Source of the DNA: Arion vulgaris
Lineage: Eukaryota > Mollusca > Gastropoda > Stylommatophora > Arionidae
DNA length: 64,000 nucleotides
Direction: 5' to 3'
Assembly: GCA_020796225.1 (NCBI GenBank)
Contig: CM036754.1
Location: 16,936,867-17,000,866 of the forward strand
Shown here in pieces: positions 1-29,066 of this stretch; position 1 is the stretch's first letter, and each line of letters begins with the position of its first letter. The notes beneath the pieces are model-generated. The model worked only from the letters and a program-made list of their open reading frames with translations, ran no database searches and was not told where the DNA came from. A program made the translations under genes and the position numbers.

Positions 1-652
1 ATTTAATTTAAATCTTTTTAAAATTAATTTTACACTGGAGGCGGTTTTGCAGCCTACTTTTTGTTTTGATCTGCCAAGGGCTCTTTTACGTAGCCAACTC
101 TACGCCCGTCTCATATATAACTAAGAACACGATCTCACCTACATTGTGATCAGTGATATCTGGAAACACTTTTTCTGTTGCTTATGGACATGTAGTGAAG
201 GCCGTGATAGAAGTCAGACTCGGCGAACCTAAGATGACCTAGACTTTACCCTACTTTCAATCGGTGACCCTGGTATTAGTCTAGATAAGTGGACAGGAAT
301 CTAAGAGGAAAAGGAACATCAGTTTTAAATTGTACTGAGAACGGAATTCTGGCCGAAAGGTGCAACCTCGACCTCCGATAACAATCCGATAACAGTCTGA
401 TAACAATCTGATAACAATCTGATAATACTTAGAGTTGACTGTGGTGCAGTCTTGATGTAAACTACAGCATAGTGAAAGAAGCTTCATTTTCACGGTAATT
501 GAGTAAAAAAACATCAGTTCCAAACTAGGTTTGACACTGAACTATTACTCAGAAATACTAGATCAATGTTTCTGTCACATGTAAACACGCGGACACATAT
601 TTATATACTTGAAGTGACCAATTAAGTATCGCATAAGGGGCAAAACTTGTGG

Positions 653-829
653 GTTGTGTGCAGTGGTGGCTCGGGATCATTTTTGTTGGTGGGGCCAGAC
701 ATTTTTCCGGATAAATCATGGTTTTTGGTTGCTATATTTTAATTTAGAAAATAATAAATACACGTATACATTATTTTCGTGGGACCCGGCCCCACTGGCC
801 CTTAATGACCAGCCGCCACTGATTGTGTG
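653..829. mobile_element. M1 hAT-type MITE (661-821) with TSD
   Basis: The inverted ends are CAGTGGTGGCT and its counterpart ...AGCCGCCACTG. The 8-bp flanks are GTTGTGTG and ATTGTGTG. It is the first of four copies in the window. Confidence 0.82.
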
Positions 830-1100
830 TGTATTTGGGGTCAGGGAGTCTAATCTTTCCATTAGTTAGGAAGTATGGCAATTGTTATTCACTAGTCACA
901 TGAAAACTAAGATAAATATATATTTTAAAAAACTATGTACTTGTGGCGAACTATAGTTCGAAAATTCGTGAACATCTTTATCGACCGATTTAAAATCATT
1001 CACTTGACAGAAATTAGTTGTTTTTTCACAATTTGCTATTGATAACAGTCGCGACCTTCGTAAAGTATTTTTTTGCTCACCTAAACACTTAATGTTATAA

Positions 1101-1269
1101 CGCCCGTGTGGTGACGGTCCGCAAGGAAGCAAAGAATAGTACCACTGCGACCTACAAGGCGACTGATTAGGCGTATAACTGACACAACGTACGATCGCTC
1201 TTAGGCTCAGATCACATACAAATCACACAGATTAACAAGTGGTCGATATAGAGCGTTCGAATAAGAAGT
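1101..1269 (+). mobile_element. S1 SINE, internally deleted
   Basis: It has the S1 head GCAAAGAATAGTACCACTGC and the tail GTGGTCGATATAGAGCGTTC followed by AAGAAG. The middle, which includes most of the CATGTCGTAAGAGG module, is missing. Confidence 0.75.
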
Positions 1270-1351
1270 GCGAGAAGATTATAATTTGTTATTTGTAAAA
1301 TAACAGCGATGCTGATTTGGTATACATGTAGAACTTTAATAGTACAGTAAT

Positions 1352-1600
1352 CTCCTTCTTCTATGAACGCTCCATATCGATCACCTGTTAATCACTTTTT
1401 GTGGTTTGTTTGTATGTGATTCAAGCTTAAGAGCGATTGTACCAGTTATGTGCGTAGGCCAGCACATTCTATTTCTGCGACGCTTTTATTTACTAGAGTA
1501 GCTTCCCTAGGCCCCTACCTCAGTCGCCTCTACGACATGCCTTGTAGGTCGCAGTGTTACTATTCTTTGCTCCCTTGTGAGCCCCGGAAACACACGGGTG
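1352..1600 (-). mobile_element. S1 SINE
   Basis: A near full-length minus copy, beginning with the reversed tail CTTCTTC...GAACGCTCCATATCGATCA and ending in the reversed head. It lies about 80 bp from a plus copy at 1101. Confidence 0.82.
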
Positions 1601-1946
1601 TGACTAATTGGTTCGATGTGCAGTGATGATGATCCGCACGACTAAACTAAAACTAAACTAAAGACACGTATATCTTTTGTTCTGTTATATTGCATTCACT
1701 CTCAGACAGCACCTTTTATATATATTCAAAGAAAGCTGTGTTCAGCTTCTGTCAGTTGACTTATTCAAATAGTTTGTCCTGCATTGTAACTGGTGTTGAA
1801 AAAGTAATGATAACATCTTAATCTGGCGTGGTAGTGATGACTAGCTCGGTTCTTCTGAACTGACAATATGCATGATGTGCTTAGTGGTCTGGAATTTCTG
1901 TTCCCAATTTCATCCTATATTCATTTAAACCATACCTCTGCTATAT

Positions 1947-2110
1947 AAAATGGAACGAATTCAGAAGTGGTGAAATCGGAGATTTGTCTGGTCGACCGTT
2001 GGTAACAACTGTTATAAGAAGGAGAAGATGGAGATGTGTTGGGCTTACCTTGAGAAAGAAATGATCACAGAATAACAAAGTAGGCATTGAAAGGGTTGAA
2101 GAAAGAGAGA
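1947..2110 (+). mobile_element. L-B LINE 3' fragment
   Basis: It encodes the same WNEFRRSDEIRDMSGQ-type C-terminal stretch as the longer copy at 38203-38630, with indels. Confidence 0.65.
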
Positions 2111-2214
2111 ACGCGAAAGAGAGGCGAGAAGTATCATATATTCAATTTAAAAAGTTGGAAGACATTTAGAATAACAGATTAATTAAAAACATTGTTACAT
2201 GAAGGCTAAGATCG

Positions 2215-2420
2215 TCTTTTTTTCTTCTTCTGTCGATCACCCGCTATTAATTCAGGCGTAAAGTCATGACGCTTCTGACTGATTTTTGCGTGGGCCTAAA
2301 TTACCCTTTTATAGGCATCCGTCAACCATATGGACAGCCTTGCCGACTTTCGAGGTACTTAGATCCTTCAAGAGTGATCGTTGCAGGAGACCAAATGTCA
2401 TTGTAACTCTTTCTCGGACA
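2215..2420 (-). repeat. S6 interspersed repeat
   Basis: This shares CTTCTGACTGATTT and the downstream GAGGTACTT...AGATCCT block with 54474-54690 and, more weakly, 55362-55520. Each begins on the + strand with or near a (CTT)n tract, so the element runs on the minus strand with a GAA tail. Confidence 0.55.
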
Positions 2421-3066
2421 GAGTTAGTTTTAGTGAAGGCATATCGGGTGACTTCTCTAACGGCTTTCCTGCCTGTGGTGAGGTCTTTCTATACGCAACT
2501 AACCACTCCTTAATGATCTTTTTGTGCCGTAAATTTGGGCTTAGATCTACACCAAAGAGCATTAGTCTTACATGCGCTGACTGGGTGAGATCGCTAAGAT
2601 AAAGACCCGAACGATCTCGACCCTTCTAGGGCTAGTCACAGGAAGTATCACCTTTTTGTGTTGCTTTGTCAAACAAACGATCATATGTTGGCGGTATGCT
2701 TAGCTTTTATATGATCTGAGCCATGACTTTTGGATGTCATCTGTGTAGGATGATCGGCGTCCAAAAAGTATTGCCCTTAGCTAATGCTTGGGTTTGTACC
2801 AGTCAAGCCTTTGCATTATCGACCATACTTTTCTATCCGCGGTGAGTTTATTTCTGAGTAGGAGTTTTCTCAGTCGCTTCAAGGCACATGTCGTTATTTG
2901 GCAATTAGCGAGGAAACACTGGTCTGGGGCTGGTCAAAAAGTTGTGTTGCATTCATTTCGTTGTTCGTTTTTATTCCCAGATTTTCATCAGATAGGTTTA
3001 TGTTTCCACATGTAATCGTCCATTTGTAGTGTTCCTCGAAATTCGTCATTCTTGTTGTATTGTTTG
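2421..3066. other. No feature recognised
   Basis: I find no repeat partner in the window, no convincing exon and no transposon coding stretch here. Open stretches are short and uncharacteristic. Confidence 0.4.
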
Positions 3067-3099
3067 CTTGATAAAGGCCTTTTGGTCGAAACGTTGCTG

Positions 3100-3215
3100 T
3101 TTATCGTCACTGTTTATGTATTTTGTAATACTATGGAGATCATGGAGACTATGGAGACATATGGAGATCGCTGCCTCCGTGATTCTGTCATGGGTGGCTG
3201 AGCAACAGGTAACAC
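3100..3215 (+). pseudogene. LINE RNase H fragment, left part (split by the hAT)
   Basis: The frame reads MEIAASVILSWVAEQQVT up to the hAT insertion site. It continues in the same frame on the other side of the element at 5310. Together they form part of a retrotransposon RNase H domain. Confidence 0.7.
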
Positions 3216-3860
3216 CAGTGCCGGATTAAGCTAGCGCGGGGCCTGTAGCAAATTTTAGCGCGGGGCCCTAGATTTTGTATAATAATAAAGTAAAATACAA
3301 CTTTTACAAACAAACGTGTCTCGATTTAATGTGAGCAAATTTAGAGATAACACTAGACAAATCAATTTCTCTAAGTAAATTACATTCAATGTTCATTAAG
3401 GTGAGGTTATTTAGACGATATTGTCCCATCATGTTCCTTAACTCACTTTTTATGCTTTAATGTTGAAAAAGAACGTTGTCCGCTGCCGTTAGTAATCATT
3501 AAAGACTAGTAAATTCGTAAGACTATTTCTACATTTGGGAAACACGACTCTAATGAATTTTCCATTATAAGTTTATAAAATTTCAGTTCAAGAGCCTCAT
3601 TCTTTTCGTTATTAATAGCAGCAGCTACATTAGTTTTAAGAAGTTCAGCGAACTGCAAAAGTTCGTCGCCTAGGATTTCTTCCAAATCCTCTTAGTAAAA
3701 GCGGACAATATTTGGAGTTCTTTTCAAGATCTCTTCTGCTGTAAGAGATCTTAACTGTCGAAGTATTCCAAATACACCATTCACTCGATGGTACGCTTCC
3801 GTGCGTTTAACTTAGGCAGACAGTACATTATCAGTTATGACAATAAACGTCTGACTTTGC

Positions 3861-4088
3861 TTACAAGTTGAGAATCGACACACGCATCTTCTTTTTGCAA
3901 ACTAACAGCGAAATTAATGCTTGTTTATGGGAGGTGCTTTCTTCATGTCTCTTCAACAAATTATTTGCGTTTTTCCAGTCTACAAATCCTTCTTTCGTAA
4001 ACCATGACGAACAGTCTGAATCGGTAACTTTGCAAATAAAACAGAAAAGTTGTCCTTTAGTTTTTGAATAACACAACCAATCTCTCAC
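3861..4088 (-). pseudogene. hAT transposase remnant, TTF-type zinc finger
   Basis: The 75-residue open stretch reads RDWLCYSKTKGQLFCFICKV, then GFVDWKNANNLLKRHEES and SHKQAL. This is the N-terminal TTF-type zinc finger of ZMYM1-like hAT transposases, lying inside the hAT ends at 3216 and 5309. The rest of the transposase is broken by stops. Confidence 0.75.
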
Positions 4089-4239
4089 ATGAGTTTTGTT
4101 TGTTGGTTTATGTGTATATGTGAAAAACGGCTTTTGACAAAATCGTGGATTGTTTTCTTTAACATATGTTTTTTAACGTAGGACAAGAAATCACTGCTCA
4201 TATGGTATACTTCGCTAATCCCATTCGCAATCCAATAAT

Positions 4240-4671
4240 CTCAATTGAAGTTGCTTGGCCATTCACCAATATCTTTGGAGTGCATTTTACTTAGTTGTGT
4301 TTTTGTGCACCAGAACATCTTTTCTAGAGTGGTAATACAGTGGATACCATCCCACTGTGGAATACATGGCAACGAGACTGCGGATATATTGGCAAAAGAA
4401 GACAACAGGCTACCACAGACAGACACCAGTGTGACATGAGGAAGCAAAAGTGCGAATAAATTTGGCCTACAAGAATAAATGGTTGAGAGATCACCCAGGA
4501 CATGAAAAGGATGATGAATACCACCAACTAAGTAGAGAAGAACAAGTTAACACATGGCCAACCCATATACCTATCCAAGTCAAGCTATATGGAGATGTAC
4601 ATGGACACCGGTTGATTATTAACTACTTTAAAAGTATACAAATCGATGTCTGAAAACGTTGGAAGAAGAAG
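4240..4671 (+). mobile_element. L-A LINE 3' fragment (RNase H, GAA-type tail)
   Basis: VIQWIPSHCGIHGNETADIL is the last catalytic block of a retrotransposon RNase H, followed by a KVRINLAYKNKWL stretch. The fragment ends in GGAAGAAGAAG. It is nested in the hAT element and frameshifted. Confidence 0.75.
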
Positions 4672-4673
4672 TA

Positions 4674-4932
4674 CAGGGTGTTCAACTTAAAAGCAGCCCC
4701 AGTGATAAATATAAATTTGCCAGGTACGGATTGCATCTCCGTCTATTTACTATTTAAACCGGTTCTGACTAGCTTGTCCTACGTCACATTTGTTCATCGC
4801 CCCTTCCGCACTACAATTACACACCATCACACAACCTTGACCTATACTACGTCATAACTGAACCTTTTCATTTCCATACATATATGCCAGATTAGCTCTA
4901 TTCACAGGCTGCTTTTAAGTTGAACACCCTAT
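4674..4932. mobile_element. Mariner-type MITE, 259 bp
   Basis: The ends are inverted repeats, CAGGGTGTTCAACTTAAAAG on the left and its complement on the right, continuing to GCAGCC. The element is flanked by TA. A second copy in the opposite orientation lies at 56384-56963. Confidence 0.8.
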
Positions 4933-5006
4933 AGAATAAGAAAAAAAATGAAAGGGAATATTATTACCCACCTCCCAACCTTAGTTCCTTGTTTATGACT
5001 AGTGAC

Positions 5007-5210
5007 GCCCGTCTGCCCAGCGTGTTTGCAGCGCATTGGACTACGGTGACTATCCCTCTGTGTGTGCGGGTTCAATTCCGCGGGATGGCAGAAAAGCCAC
5101 AGATTCCCCAGATTTACGGTGTTCGTGGCACCCGAACCGAAGGGTTACGATGTCCATGGCACCGAGCCGAAGAGCTGAAAAGCTCAAGTGCTTCTGGATC
5201 GGAAAAAAAA
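5007..5210 (+). mobile_element. S3 tRNA-derived SINE
   Basis: The head GCCCGTCTGCCCAGCGTG with a B-box-like GGGTTCAATTCCG is tRNA-related. The body has the paired motifs CGAACCGAAGGG and CATGGCACCGAGCCGAAGAG and ends in an A-tail. CTAGTGAC flanks both sides as a target duplication. Confidence 0.85.
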
Positions 5211-5309
5211 GGCTAGTGACAGCTTAGCTCTGTCACATAGGCGCGGGGCCCCCAGAAGCGCGGGGCCAGTAGCATTTGCTACTTCTGCTACTAGGCTAAT
5301 CCGGCGCTG

Positions 5310-5450
5310 GGTAACACATACGATTATCATATCAGACTCGATGAATATGATTCAAATGATTGCATCTGAAATATGCGTGTGGAATGGGTTGACATCATTC
5401 CTAGATCACATCTCAAGAAAATGACTTGACTAACTAGCTGGGCCTGATAA
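5310..5450 (+). pseudogene. LINE RNase H fragment, right part
   Basis: It continues from 3215 as VTHTIIISDSMNMIQMI...; the SDS motif is the second catalytic-Asp region of RNase H. A (TA)n(TG)n tract at 5490-5552 follows. Confidence 0.7.
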
Positions 5451-5490
5451 CTGACGAGAAAACCTCTGACCTAGTTTCAGTTGGGGACTG

Positions 5491-5553
<63 letters not shown>

Positions 5554-5960
5554 TTGATAGAACACTGCAAGCTTTTTTGCAATTTTACTCAATCCTGTGA
5601 GTCTATGGTTATTTATTTATGAAAAATATTAATAATATTGATATTCCTTGTTGTTAAACTTAACTTGTTGGATAATATAACTTTGATTTAGCATTTTGTG
5701 TTGATTTTAAAATGAATTCGTCTATATACAATAATACTGGAATGCGAGCTCACGTGACCGGTTGGGGTCTGATTTCCCATAATTTTAACCGAAGTCCGCA
5801 GGCCCATAAGTTTATTGTTGGCTCTGGACAGGCTGCGAAGTTGAAGATTTTTATAATTGATAAAATCATTGCTGAGCCTGGCCACACATCTTTTCGGTTA
5901 CCACCGTGCCAGGTCAAGTTGCCGCAGTAAACAAAACTTTCAAACTTTGTGATGTAAAAT

Positions 5961-6213
5961 TTCTTCTTAGAACGCTTCATATCGACCTGTGAACAATTTT
6001 GTGTGACTTGTATGTGAATTGATCCTAAGAGCAACTGTACGTTGTGCCAGTTATGCGCCCACAAGTAGGCCAGCACATCCGATTTCTGCAATGCTTTTTA
6101 TTTACTAAGGTAGCTTTCCTAGGTCCTATATCAGTCGCCTCTTACGACATGCCTTGTAGATTGCAGTGTTACTATTCTTTGCTTTCCTTGCGGGCCCCGG
6201 CAAAACATGGACG
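5961..6213 (-). mobile_element. S1 SINE
   Basis: Near full-length copy: reversed tail at the left, reversed CATGTCGTAAGAGGCGACT module near 6140, and reversed head GGGGCCCGCAAGG near 6195. Confidence 0.85.
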
Positions 6214-6340
6214 GTATCCATGATTCAAGCCAATATGTTACCACTGGGAATATGCATGCTCTTAGTATTATGAATTTTGTTTTCTTATCGGTTCCATTCC
6301 ATAGTGTTTTTAGTTTTTAAGACTGAAACACAGACTCCAG

Positions 6341-6506
6341 AGCACATCATGCAGCCCTGCCTATCGTCCATACACCAATGAACGAAGCTTACACAGAAAA
6401 GCTATAAGAAATCACAAGGAACTTCAACTGACATGCAGCTTTATAGAGACAACCCATCTCATGGTTTAGACGAGCATACGAGACCGATCGCAAAGAAGAA
6501 GAAGAA
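6341..6506 (+). mobile_element. L-A-like LINE 3' fragment with GAA tail
   Basis: It contains an EHIMQPCLSS-type stretch like the EHILxxCP motif of the zinc-knuckle tail after RNase H, then GGTTTAGACGAGCATACG, and ends CGCAAAGAAGAAGAAG. A related minus copy lies at 22030-22340. Confidence 0.65.
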
Positions 6507-6778
6507 TACGGGTATGAGATCTGGCGAAGTTATGATTTTTAATATAAAAAGTGCCAGAAAAAAGAAGAAAAATATCTGCAATGGATGTAGCGTATCTTGA
6601 TACTAACAGAATGTCATCACGTAGATAAACAACTGCATCCATAAATAACACGCATATGTAACAATAAAAGAGCATCTAAACCATGGAATTAAACTGGAAA
6701 AAAGACTACCACGAGGTAATGTGATACCACCTGAATCAGTAACGTGAGGTGACTTTTCTCAACGGTACTAGTTTCAAA

Positions 6779-6990
6779 TTACATACTTTGGTCACATCAA
6801 GCCTGGAAAGAACAATACTAGAAGGAAGGGTCCCAGGACGCAGAGGCAGACCAAGAAGAAGATGGCTACAAGATATTAAAGAAACCATGAACATGACCAT
6901 CGACGAAGTGGGTGAACTGCCAAGAGACAGAGTGAATTTCAGATGTGATGCAAAGAGAGCAACATCATATAAAGGATACGCACCTTGATG
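6779..6990 (+). mobile_element. LINE C-terminal fragment
   Basis: The frame reads GRVPGRRGRPRRRWLQDIKE followed by TMNMTIDEVGELPRDRV. The GRRGRPRRRW block is the conserved C-terminal stretch of RTE-like reverse transcriptase proteins. Confidence 0.7.
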
Positions 6991-6999
6991 ACTAGTTTC

Positions 7000-8220
7000 G
7001 TGAACAATGCAGTTTAGCAATGACACTTTTACCGGTCACAGTTTATAGAGTTGTCGCATGTCTATTCTCAATTCTTTGTTGTGGGAGACCACTATTCAAA
7101 TCCGAGTCCTCTTCTATATTTCATACTTTGAGGCACTGTCAAACTATATTGACAATAATTATGGAACTCTTCACCTGATCTCTTTCCTTAACGGGAACAA
7201 TGAAATACAGTTAATAACCAAAAACACTACCAATCAAAAGATGAAAATTGCAAAAACATTTGCTTGAGAGAGAACGACAAGAGTAGGTATTTATTATATA
7301 TACACACATACTGTCACTATGTAGGCGTGAACTAGTCCTTTCCACGGAGTTTCGTAAAAATAAATTAAATATTCTTAATTGAACGTTTAAGGGTTAAGCC
7401 ATGGCCCAATTTGGTTTTTTTAAAACCCGAATGCTTCTGATGTCGGAGTGCTATCTTTGGAGTCTAAATTAGCGGTAATATCGTTGAGTATTGTGAAGCA
7501 AATTGTAGAAATATTAATTTTGTTTAATCAATTTTTTTATTTTGTGCTTTTATGGCCCGTGAAAACTGTACTCAAATTATATTGACTTTAATGTCTTGGC
7601 TCTGGGGGACTTGGCTAGTCAATTGACACGCCATTGATCTTAACCTTTGCTAGTCTAAGTCAATGACACAGTGGATAAAATACCAATTAATTTACTTTGA
7701 TGACCTGACGTTATGATAGCTGAGTGGGAAAAAAGCAGTAAATAATGGACGCAGAAGTTTTATAACTAAATAAATGGGCACATTGAATGATTTTAATATA
7801 ACAAAGAAAACAACTTATTCAGTCTGTACACTTTCAAAGTGTACAAAGTCCTCTGAAATTAAATGGAGATGAGCTAACAAAATAAACAAGACACACAAAA
7901 CTATTATTCAAGATGGACACAAATGGAAAATTGGAGGGGCAAAAGTCAGGGAAAAAACTAGGCATTCAATTACTGAATATACTAGCAGTAATTGCTTGAC
8001 CGAAGACTATCAAGTAGCTTACTATAAAAATCTGGTACGGACTAACAGACGTGGCAATAACTTGAAATTCAACATTGAAAAGACAATCAGAAATCATAAT
8101 ACAAAACAAGGCTAATATAATCATAGCAAAGAAACGAACACAATTAAACGAAATGAACAAGATAACAAAACTGCACCCAATGACTGACCGAGAATAAATA
8201 CAGAGCACTACTACATGTTG
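7000..8220. other. No feature recognised
   Basis: AT-rich sequence with a short TA/CA tract near 7300. No splice-flanked open frame or known repeat was found. Confidence 0.4.
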
Positions 8221-8280
8221 AGATTCGCGATAGCTTGGTGGTTAGTGTACTTGCTTCGTAGAATCGTGTCGTACCAAATC

Positions 8281-8530
8281 TTCTTCGAACGTTCCACATC
8301 GATCACTTGTTGACTCTTTGTGATTTGTATGTAATCTGAACCTAAGAGCGATTGTGCGTTGTGCCAGTTATGCGTCTACAAGTAGGCCAGCACATCCGAT
8401 TTCTGCGACGCTTTTTATTTACTTTGGTAGCTTCCATAGGCCCCTACCTCAGTCGTCTCTTATGACATGCCTTGTCAGTCGCAGTGTTACTATTCTTTGC
8501 TTCCCTTACCGCCCCCGGCAACACATGGGC
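8281..8530 (-). mobile_element. S1 SINE
   Basis: Near full-length minus copy. A tRNA-like stretch (GCGATAGCTTGGTGGTTAGT) lies immediately upstream at 8228, probably from a separate SINE. Confidence 0.82.
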
Positions 8531-8769
8531 AGTACCAGAATCAAATTCCACAGTGGTTGTAGGATTTTATCTGATTCTACGGTTGCCATGTCGATCCATC
8601 ATTAAATGGATACTCAAGAAATAATGGAAAGCTAAGGATATCGCATCACACATCTTGTTCCGCTTGTCATTCGAAAAAAATGCTGGTTAAACACCGTATT
8701 CTCCAATATATCAATGTTTCTCTATGTGTGAATCTCAGGATTAGATCACTAATCTTTAAAGTCTCACTA

Positions 8770-9026
8770 GACTCAAAGCACCTTCCAGTAACCAATCTTG
8801 GAAACGGGAAAACACAAGTTGTACGGTTTGCAGTCAACGTTTAGAGATCGAATACCAGAACAGTTAAATAGCAATGTCCACACTCCTATATTTGAAATAC
8901 AATTTATTCGTGCACCAGACGAACATCTATCTCCACGTATAGGGGCTGAAGATAGCGAAGTTGAATACCCGCTGAACGCTGGTGACCACGTGCAGTGGAA
9001 ATTCCGAAGTTGGAGGTCGGCTTGAG
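8770..9026 (+). other. Short open frame, unrecognised
   Basis: An ATG frame of 75 codons (8798-9025) reads PIFEIQFIRAPDEHLSPRIG. I do not recognise it. No clear splice sites frame it and it may be an old transposon piece. Confidence 0.2.
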
Positions 9027-9084
9027 CTAAAAATTGTCGGTGTGCACACGGACTACAGGAAACCCTGATCCTTTACTTGGGGAC

Positions 9085-9580
9085 CTTCTTCTTCTTCTTC
9101 CGCTCCATATCGACCACTTGCTAAACCACTCTTTGTGATTTGTATGTGATCCGAACCTAAGAGCGATTGTACGTTGTACCAGTTATGGGGCTACAAGTAT
9201 GCCATCACATCCGATTTCTGCGACGCTTTTTTGTCTGTAGCTCAAGCGGTAGTAAACTCGGCCACATCCCAAGCGTACCTGTTTCAAACTCCGCGGTGGG
9301 CAAGTTTGGAAGCAAATTCGTTTCATGGGATTTTTACCAAAGGTAAAATAGACCTCACCGTTCAGAAAACGATGACAAACTACTGAACGTATAAGTGGTG
9401 CCTAGAAAATCAACGACTCATTTATTGTGGTTGATGGCTACGTCCTGTAAAGGATATGCCACGATTTTCATTCAGCTTCCCTAGACCCACCCCTACCTCA
9501 GTCTCCTCTTACTACATGCCTTATAGGTTGCAGTGTTACTATTCTGTTCTCCCCTTGTGAGCCACGGCAGCACACGGGCG
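9085..9580 (-). mobile_element. S1 SINE split by an S4 insertion
   Basis: S1 runs 9085-9232, is interrupted, and resumes at 9473-9580 with the reversed head. The break lies in the AATAAAAAGCGTCGCAG part of the element. Confidence 0.8.
9233..9472 (+). mobile_element. S4 tRNA-derived SINE nested in S1
   Basis: The head GTCTGTAGCTCAAGCGGTAG resembles a tRNA A box, with TTTCAAACTCCGC as a B-box-like stretch. The 3' part ATAAGTGGTGCCTAGAAAA... to CCACGATTTT recurs at 27205-27300. Confidence 0.7.
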
Positions 9581-9589
9581 ACTTAAGGA

Positions 9590-10779
9590 TCTAAATTACA
9601 ATCACATCAAAGCCTGAATGGCGACATGATGATAATGTAAGCTAGACTTCTCGCAAAAATCAGAGTTGCCATATTAGGCGTCATGACCTATGTCGAGGAA
9701 ACGGTAAAAAAAACGTGAATCGCGACATATCTGGCCAGAGTGAAGGAGTTAAGTTGGAAATTAAACTTTTGTTAAGAACAAAAGACAACTAATCAACATA
9801 GAACGGGCGTGATGAGGAGTGTGAGGTTTGGTGTGTTATAGAGGGGATCGAAGCACATATGGACCTGAGCGAGTTGATGTGATGATGATATTTGCTTTAA
9901 TCATTAATTAAAATATGCAAATAGTAACGAACGACAGAACAACCGGAAGTTACATTAAACGGCGGGTTTTGCAATTCAAGTTGCTGTATAACTATCGACT
10001 TACTAGTGGTATACATTCTGGAAGCATATATTGACTGAATCTGTGGTAATTTACGGGGCTAGAGAAAATAGGGCAACAAATAGTGTTATTTAATAATGAA
10101 TTGTATATATGCTCAAATAACTACGACCATAACGTTATACATGAAGACTAGAGGCACAGGTCAGGGTCGGGCAGCAGAAGTCGAGAAGTAGCGTTTCTTT
10201 TCTTTCTTAGTTATCAACTGTCAGTGGGTTGAGTTGCGACTCAGCAGTTTTGTCTCAAAGTCTTGTTTTCATTATATATTAACATATAGTCTGTTATTAT
10301 ATTATAATGCATTCGTTCTTCAATGTTGCCGCGAATTGAATAATGAATGATTAACGAATGTGTTGTCAGCTGTATTTGTAATTCAAGTGAATTGTCAACT
10401 CATTATTGAGTCACTGGTGGACTAAGTTAAACTTCCCAAGGCCAAGCCTCTGTCGGTCTAGTCCAAGTGTAAACAAATCGTGGTACTCAGTAAATGTTCA
10501 GTACCGATAGTGATAGTATACTACAGTATTAGTATTTAGTATATCTATAATCTATACAGATCTATAATAAACAATATTATTTATGATTATTAATTAAAAA
10601 ACTTTATGGTTTATTATTATTGCTTATCTAGACTAGAGACAACTGTCACATGGGTATGAAGCAGAAAATGAAAACATGGAGAAAATATATAATAATAACA
10701 ATTAGGCTGTATAAAAATTAGATCAGTAGTTAACTAAAAACTAAAAAAACAAGTACTATACGTTTATCCTGTATCAAAA
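9590..10779. other. No feature recognised
   Basis: AT-rich intergenic sequence with no recognisable gene, no repeat partner in the window and no long open frame. Confidence 0.4.
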
Positions 10780-10791
10780 TGTATGTGATTT

Positions 10792-11035
10792 CTTCTTTGT
10801 GTTCGTTTTTACGACCAATTTAATCACTCTCTGTGATATGTTTGATCTTTGCCAAGAACGTGTACACGTTGCACATTGGTTTGGTAGGCCCCTAAACACA
10901 TAGACTTTTACATGTTTAGGACATGTGCATCCGATTTCAGCGAAACCTCTTTAGTCGCCTCTTACAACATGCGTGGCAGGTAACAGTGGTCCTATTCTTT
11001 ACACCCCAAATTTGGGCCCGGTAACCACTCGGGCG
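10792..11035 (-). mobile_element. S2 SINE with TSD
   Basis: The reversed tail TTCTTTGTGTTCG opens the copy and the reversed head CCCAAATTTGGGCCCGGTAA closes it. A 12-bp target duplication TGTATGTGATTT lies at 10780-10791 and 11036-11047. Confidence 0.9.
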
Positions 11036-11159
11036 TGTATGTGATTTTGAGGAATATCTCTTCAAATTATATGAACATGAAAGCTAAAGTCTTCACAAGA
11101 ATAGTACAGTACTGAACCAGGGTGCAATATTCACATTCTCTGCACAAACCACACAGAGC

Positions 11160-11830
11160 ACAATGAGTGGTCAACTTGTTTGATAAGAAGGATTCAGAGC
11201 AGAAGAAATCCTCAGATGGAGTGGAATTTTTCATTACCACATTGTTTCTCAGTTTGACCCAGCCTCAAATTGGTATCGGAGAAACTCTGGTAACACTAAC
11301 GGCAGCCTGTGGAATGCTGACGTCACCCATCATCAGCCGTTGGCCAAAGAAAAATATCCGTCCTGGTCCATTTCATTTTGAGGTCGAGGGCCTGACACTA
11401 CACCTGCCTGAGTGTGTCACAGGGCGAGTGCTATAACGTTTAGAGTATATAGACATACTCATGTGTTCGTACGTGGCAACCTCATTGCTATAGTACAACT
11501 CTTGGCTGGTTGCCTCCAGCTTCAGTAATCTTTTTTATGGAGCAGACTGGTCTAACTCGAAGGATAGAAAAACTTGTAATAGAAGTAGGAGATAAGACAA
11601 GAATAAGCAATTTAAGCCATAGCTGGGGAGTGAGTTGATTGCAGACAGAGCAACTACCACTCGCCGCTGGGTTCTGAGCTGTCACCTTATGTGGCGTCAC
11701 TCTGCTCCCTGCCTTTTGTCTGGTCTTTCACCTTCAGTTTGTTCAGCTTGGTTAGACCTGCCAGGAGTTGAGACTCCCGCCGGTATAGCTTGAAAGATCA
11801 AGACACAAAACCCTCCAACCTTACTTTTTT
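11160..11830. other. Unrecognised, moderately GC-rich stretch upstream of RAD51
   Basis: It includes an 89-codon + frame (11167-11436) and, on the minus strand, a stretch with the phrase GGCGGGAGTCTCAACTCC. I cannot assign it; an old LINE 5' region is possible. It lies 240-900 bp upstream of the RAD51 start, so part may be promoter or 5' UTR. Confidence 0.25.
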
Positions 11831-12072
11831 ACCTTTTATGATAAGGTAGGCTAATGTGGAGGGAAGAAAAATATAAACCTGACTTGTGTGTTTCCCAATA
11901 TACCACGCAATATAAAAATACATTTTTCATTTTTTGTTATTATGTTATATCGAATATTTTTTATTGTATTATGGATCCTTTGTGAAATTAAATCATATTG
12001 CATGACATTAGTGTTGCAGTCTTCAGACAAATTGAGTTTTTGCCCAAACAGATTCGTGTGCATTAAAATAAG

Positions 12073-29066
<16,994 letters not shown>

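Larger units (their letters stand above)
3216..5309 (-). mobile_element. hAT transposon, complete ends, 8-bp target duplication
   Basis: Left end CAGTGCCGGATTAAGC and right end GCTAATCCGGCGCTG form terminal inverted repeats, followed inward by repeats of GCGCGGGGCC. The 8-bp target duplication GGTAACAC is perfect (3208-3215 and 5310-5317), the hAT hallmark. Inside, on the minus strand, are remnants of a ZMYM1-like hAT transposase: a TTF-type zinc-finger stretch (about 3865-4090, with CFIC, GFVDWKNANN and HEESTSHK) and a C-terminal RLNNLTLMNIE stretch near 3380. The element has since taken in a LINE fragment, a mariner-type MITE and an S3 SINE. Confidence 0.88.

Noticed and set aside
5750..6091. 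Minus-strand ORF of 113 codons
   Set aside because: It overlaps an S1 SINE and shows no coding features.
11167..11436. A gene upstream of RAD51
   Set aside because: The open stretch has no recognisable domain, splice partner or codon pattern; it is listed only as unassigned sequence.
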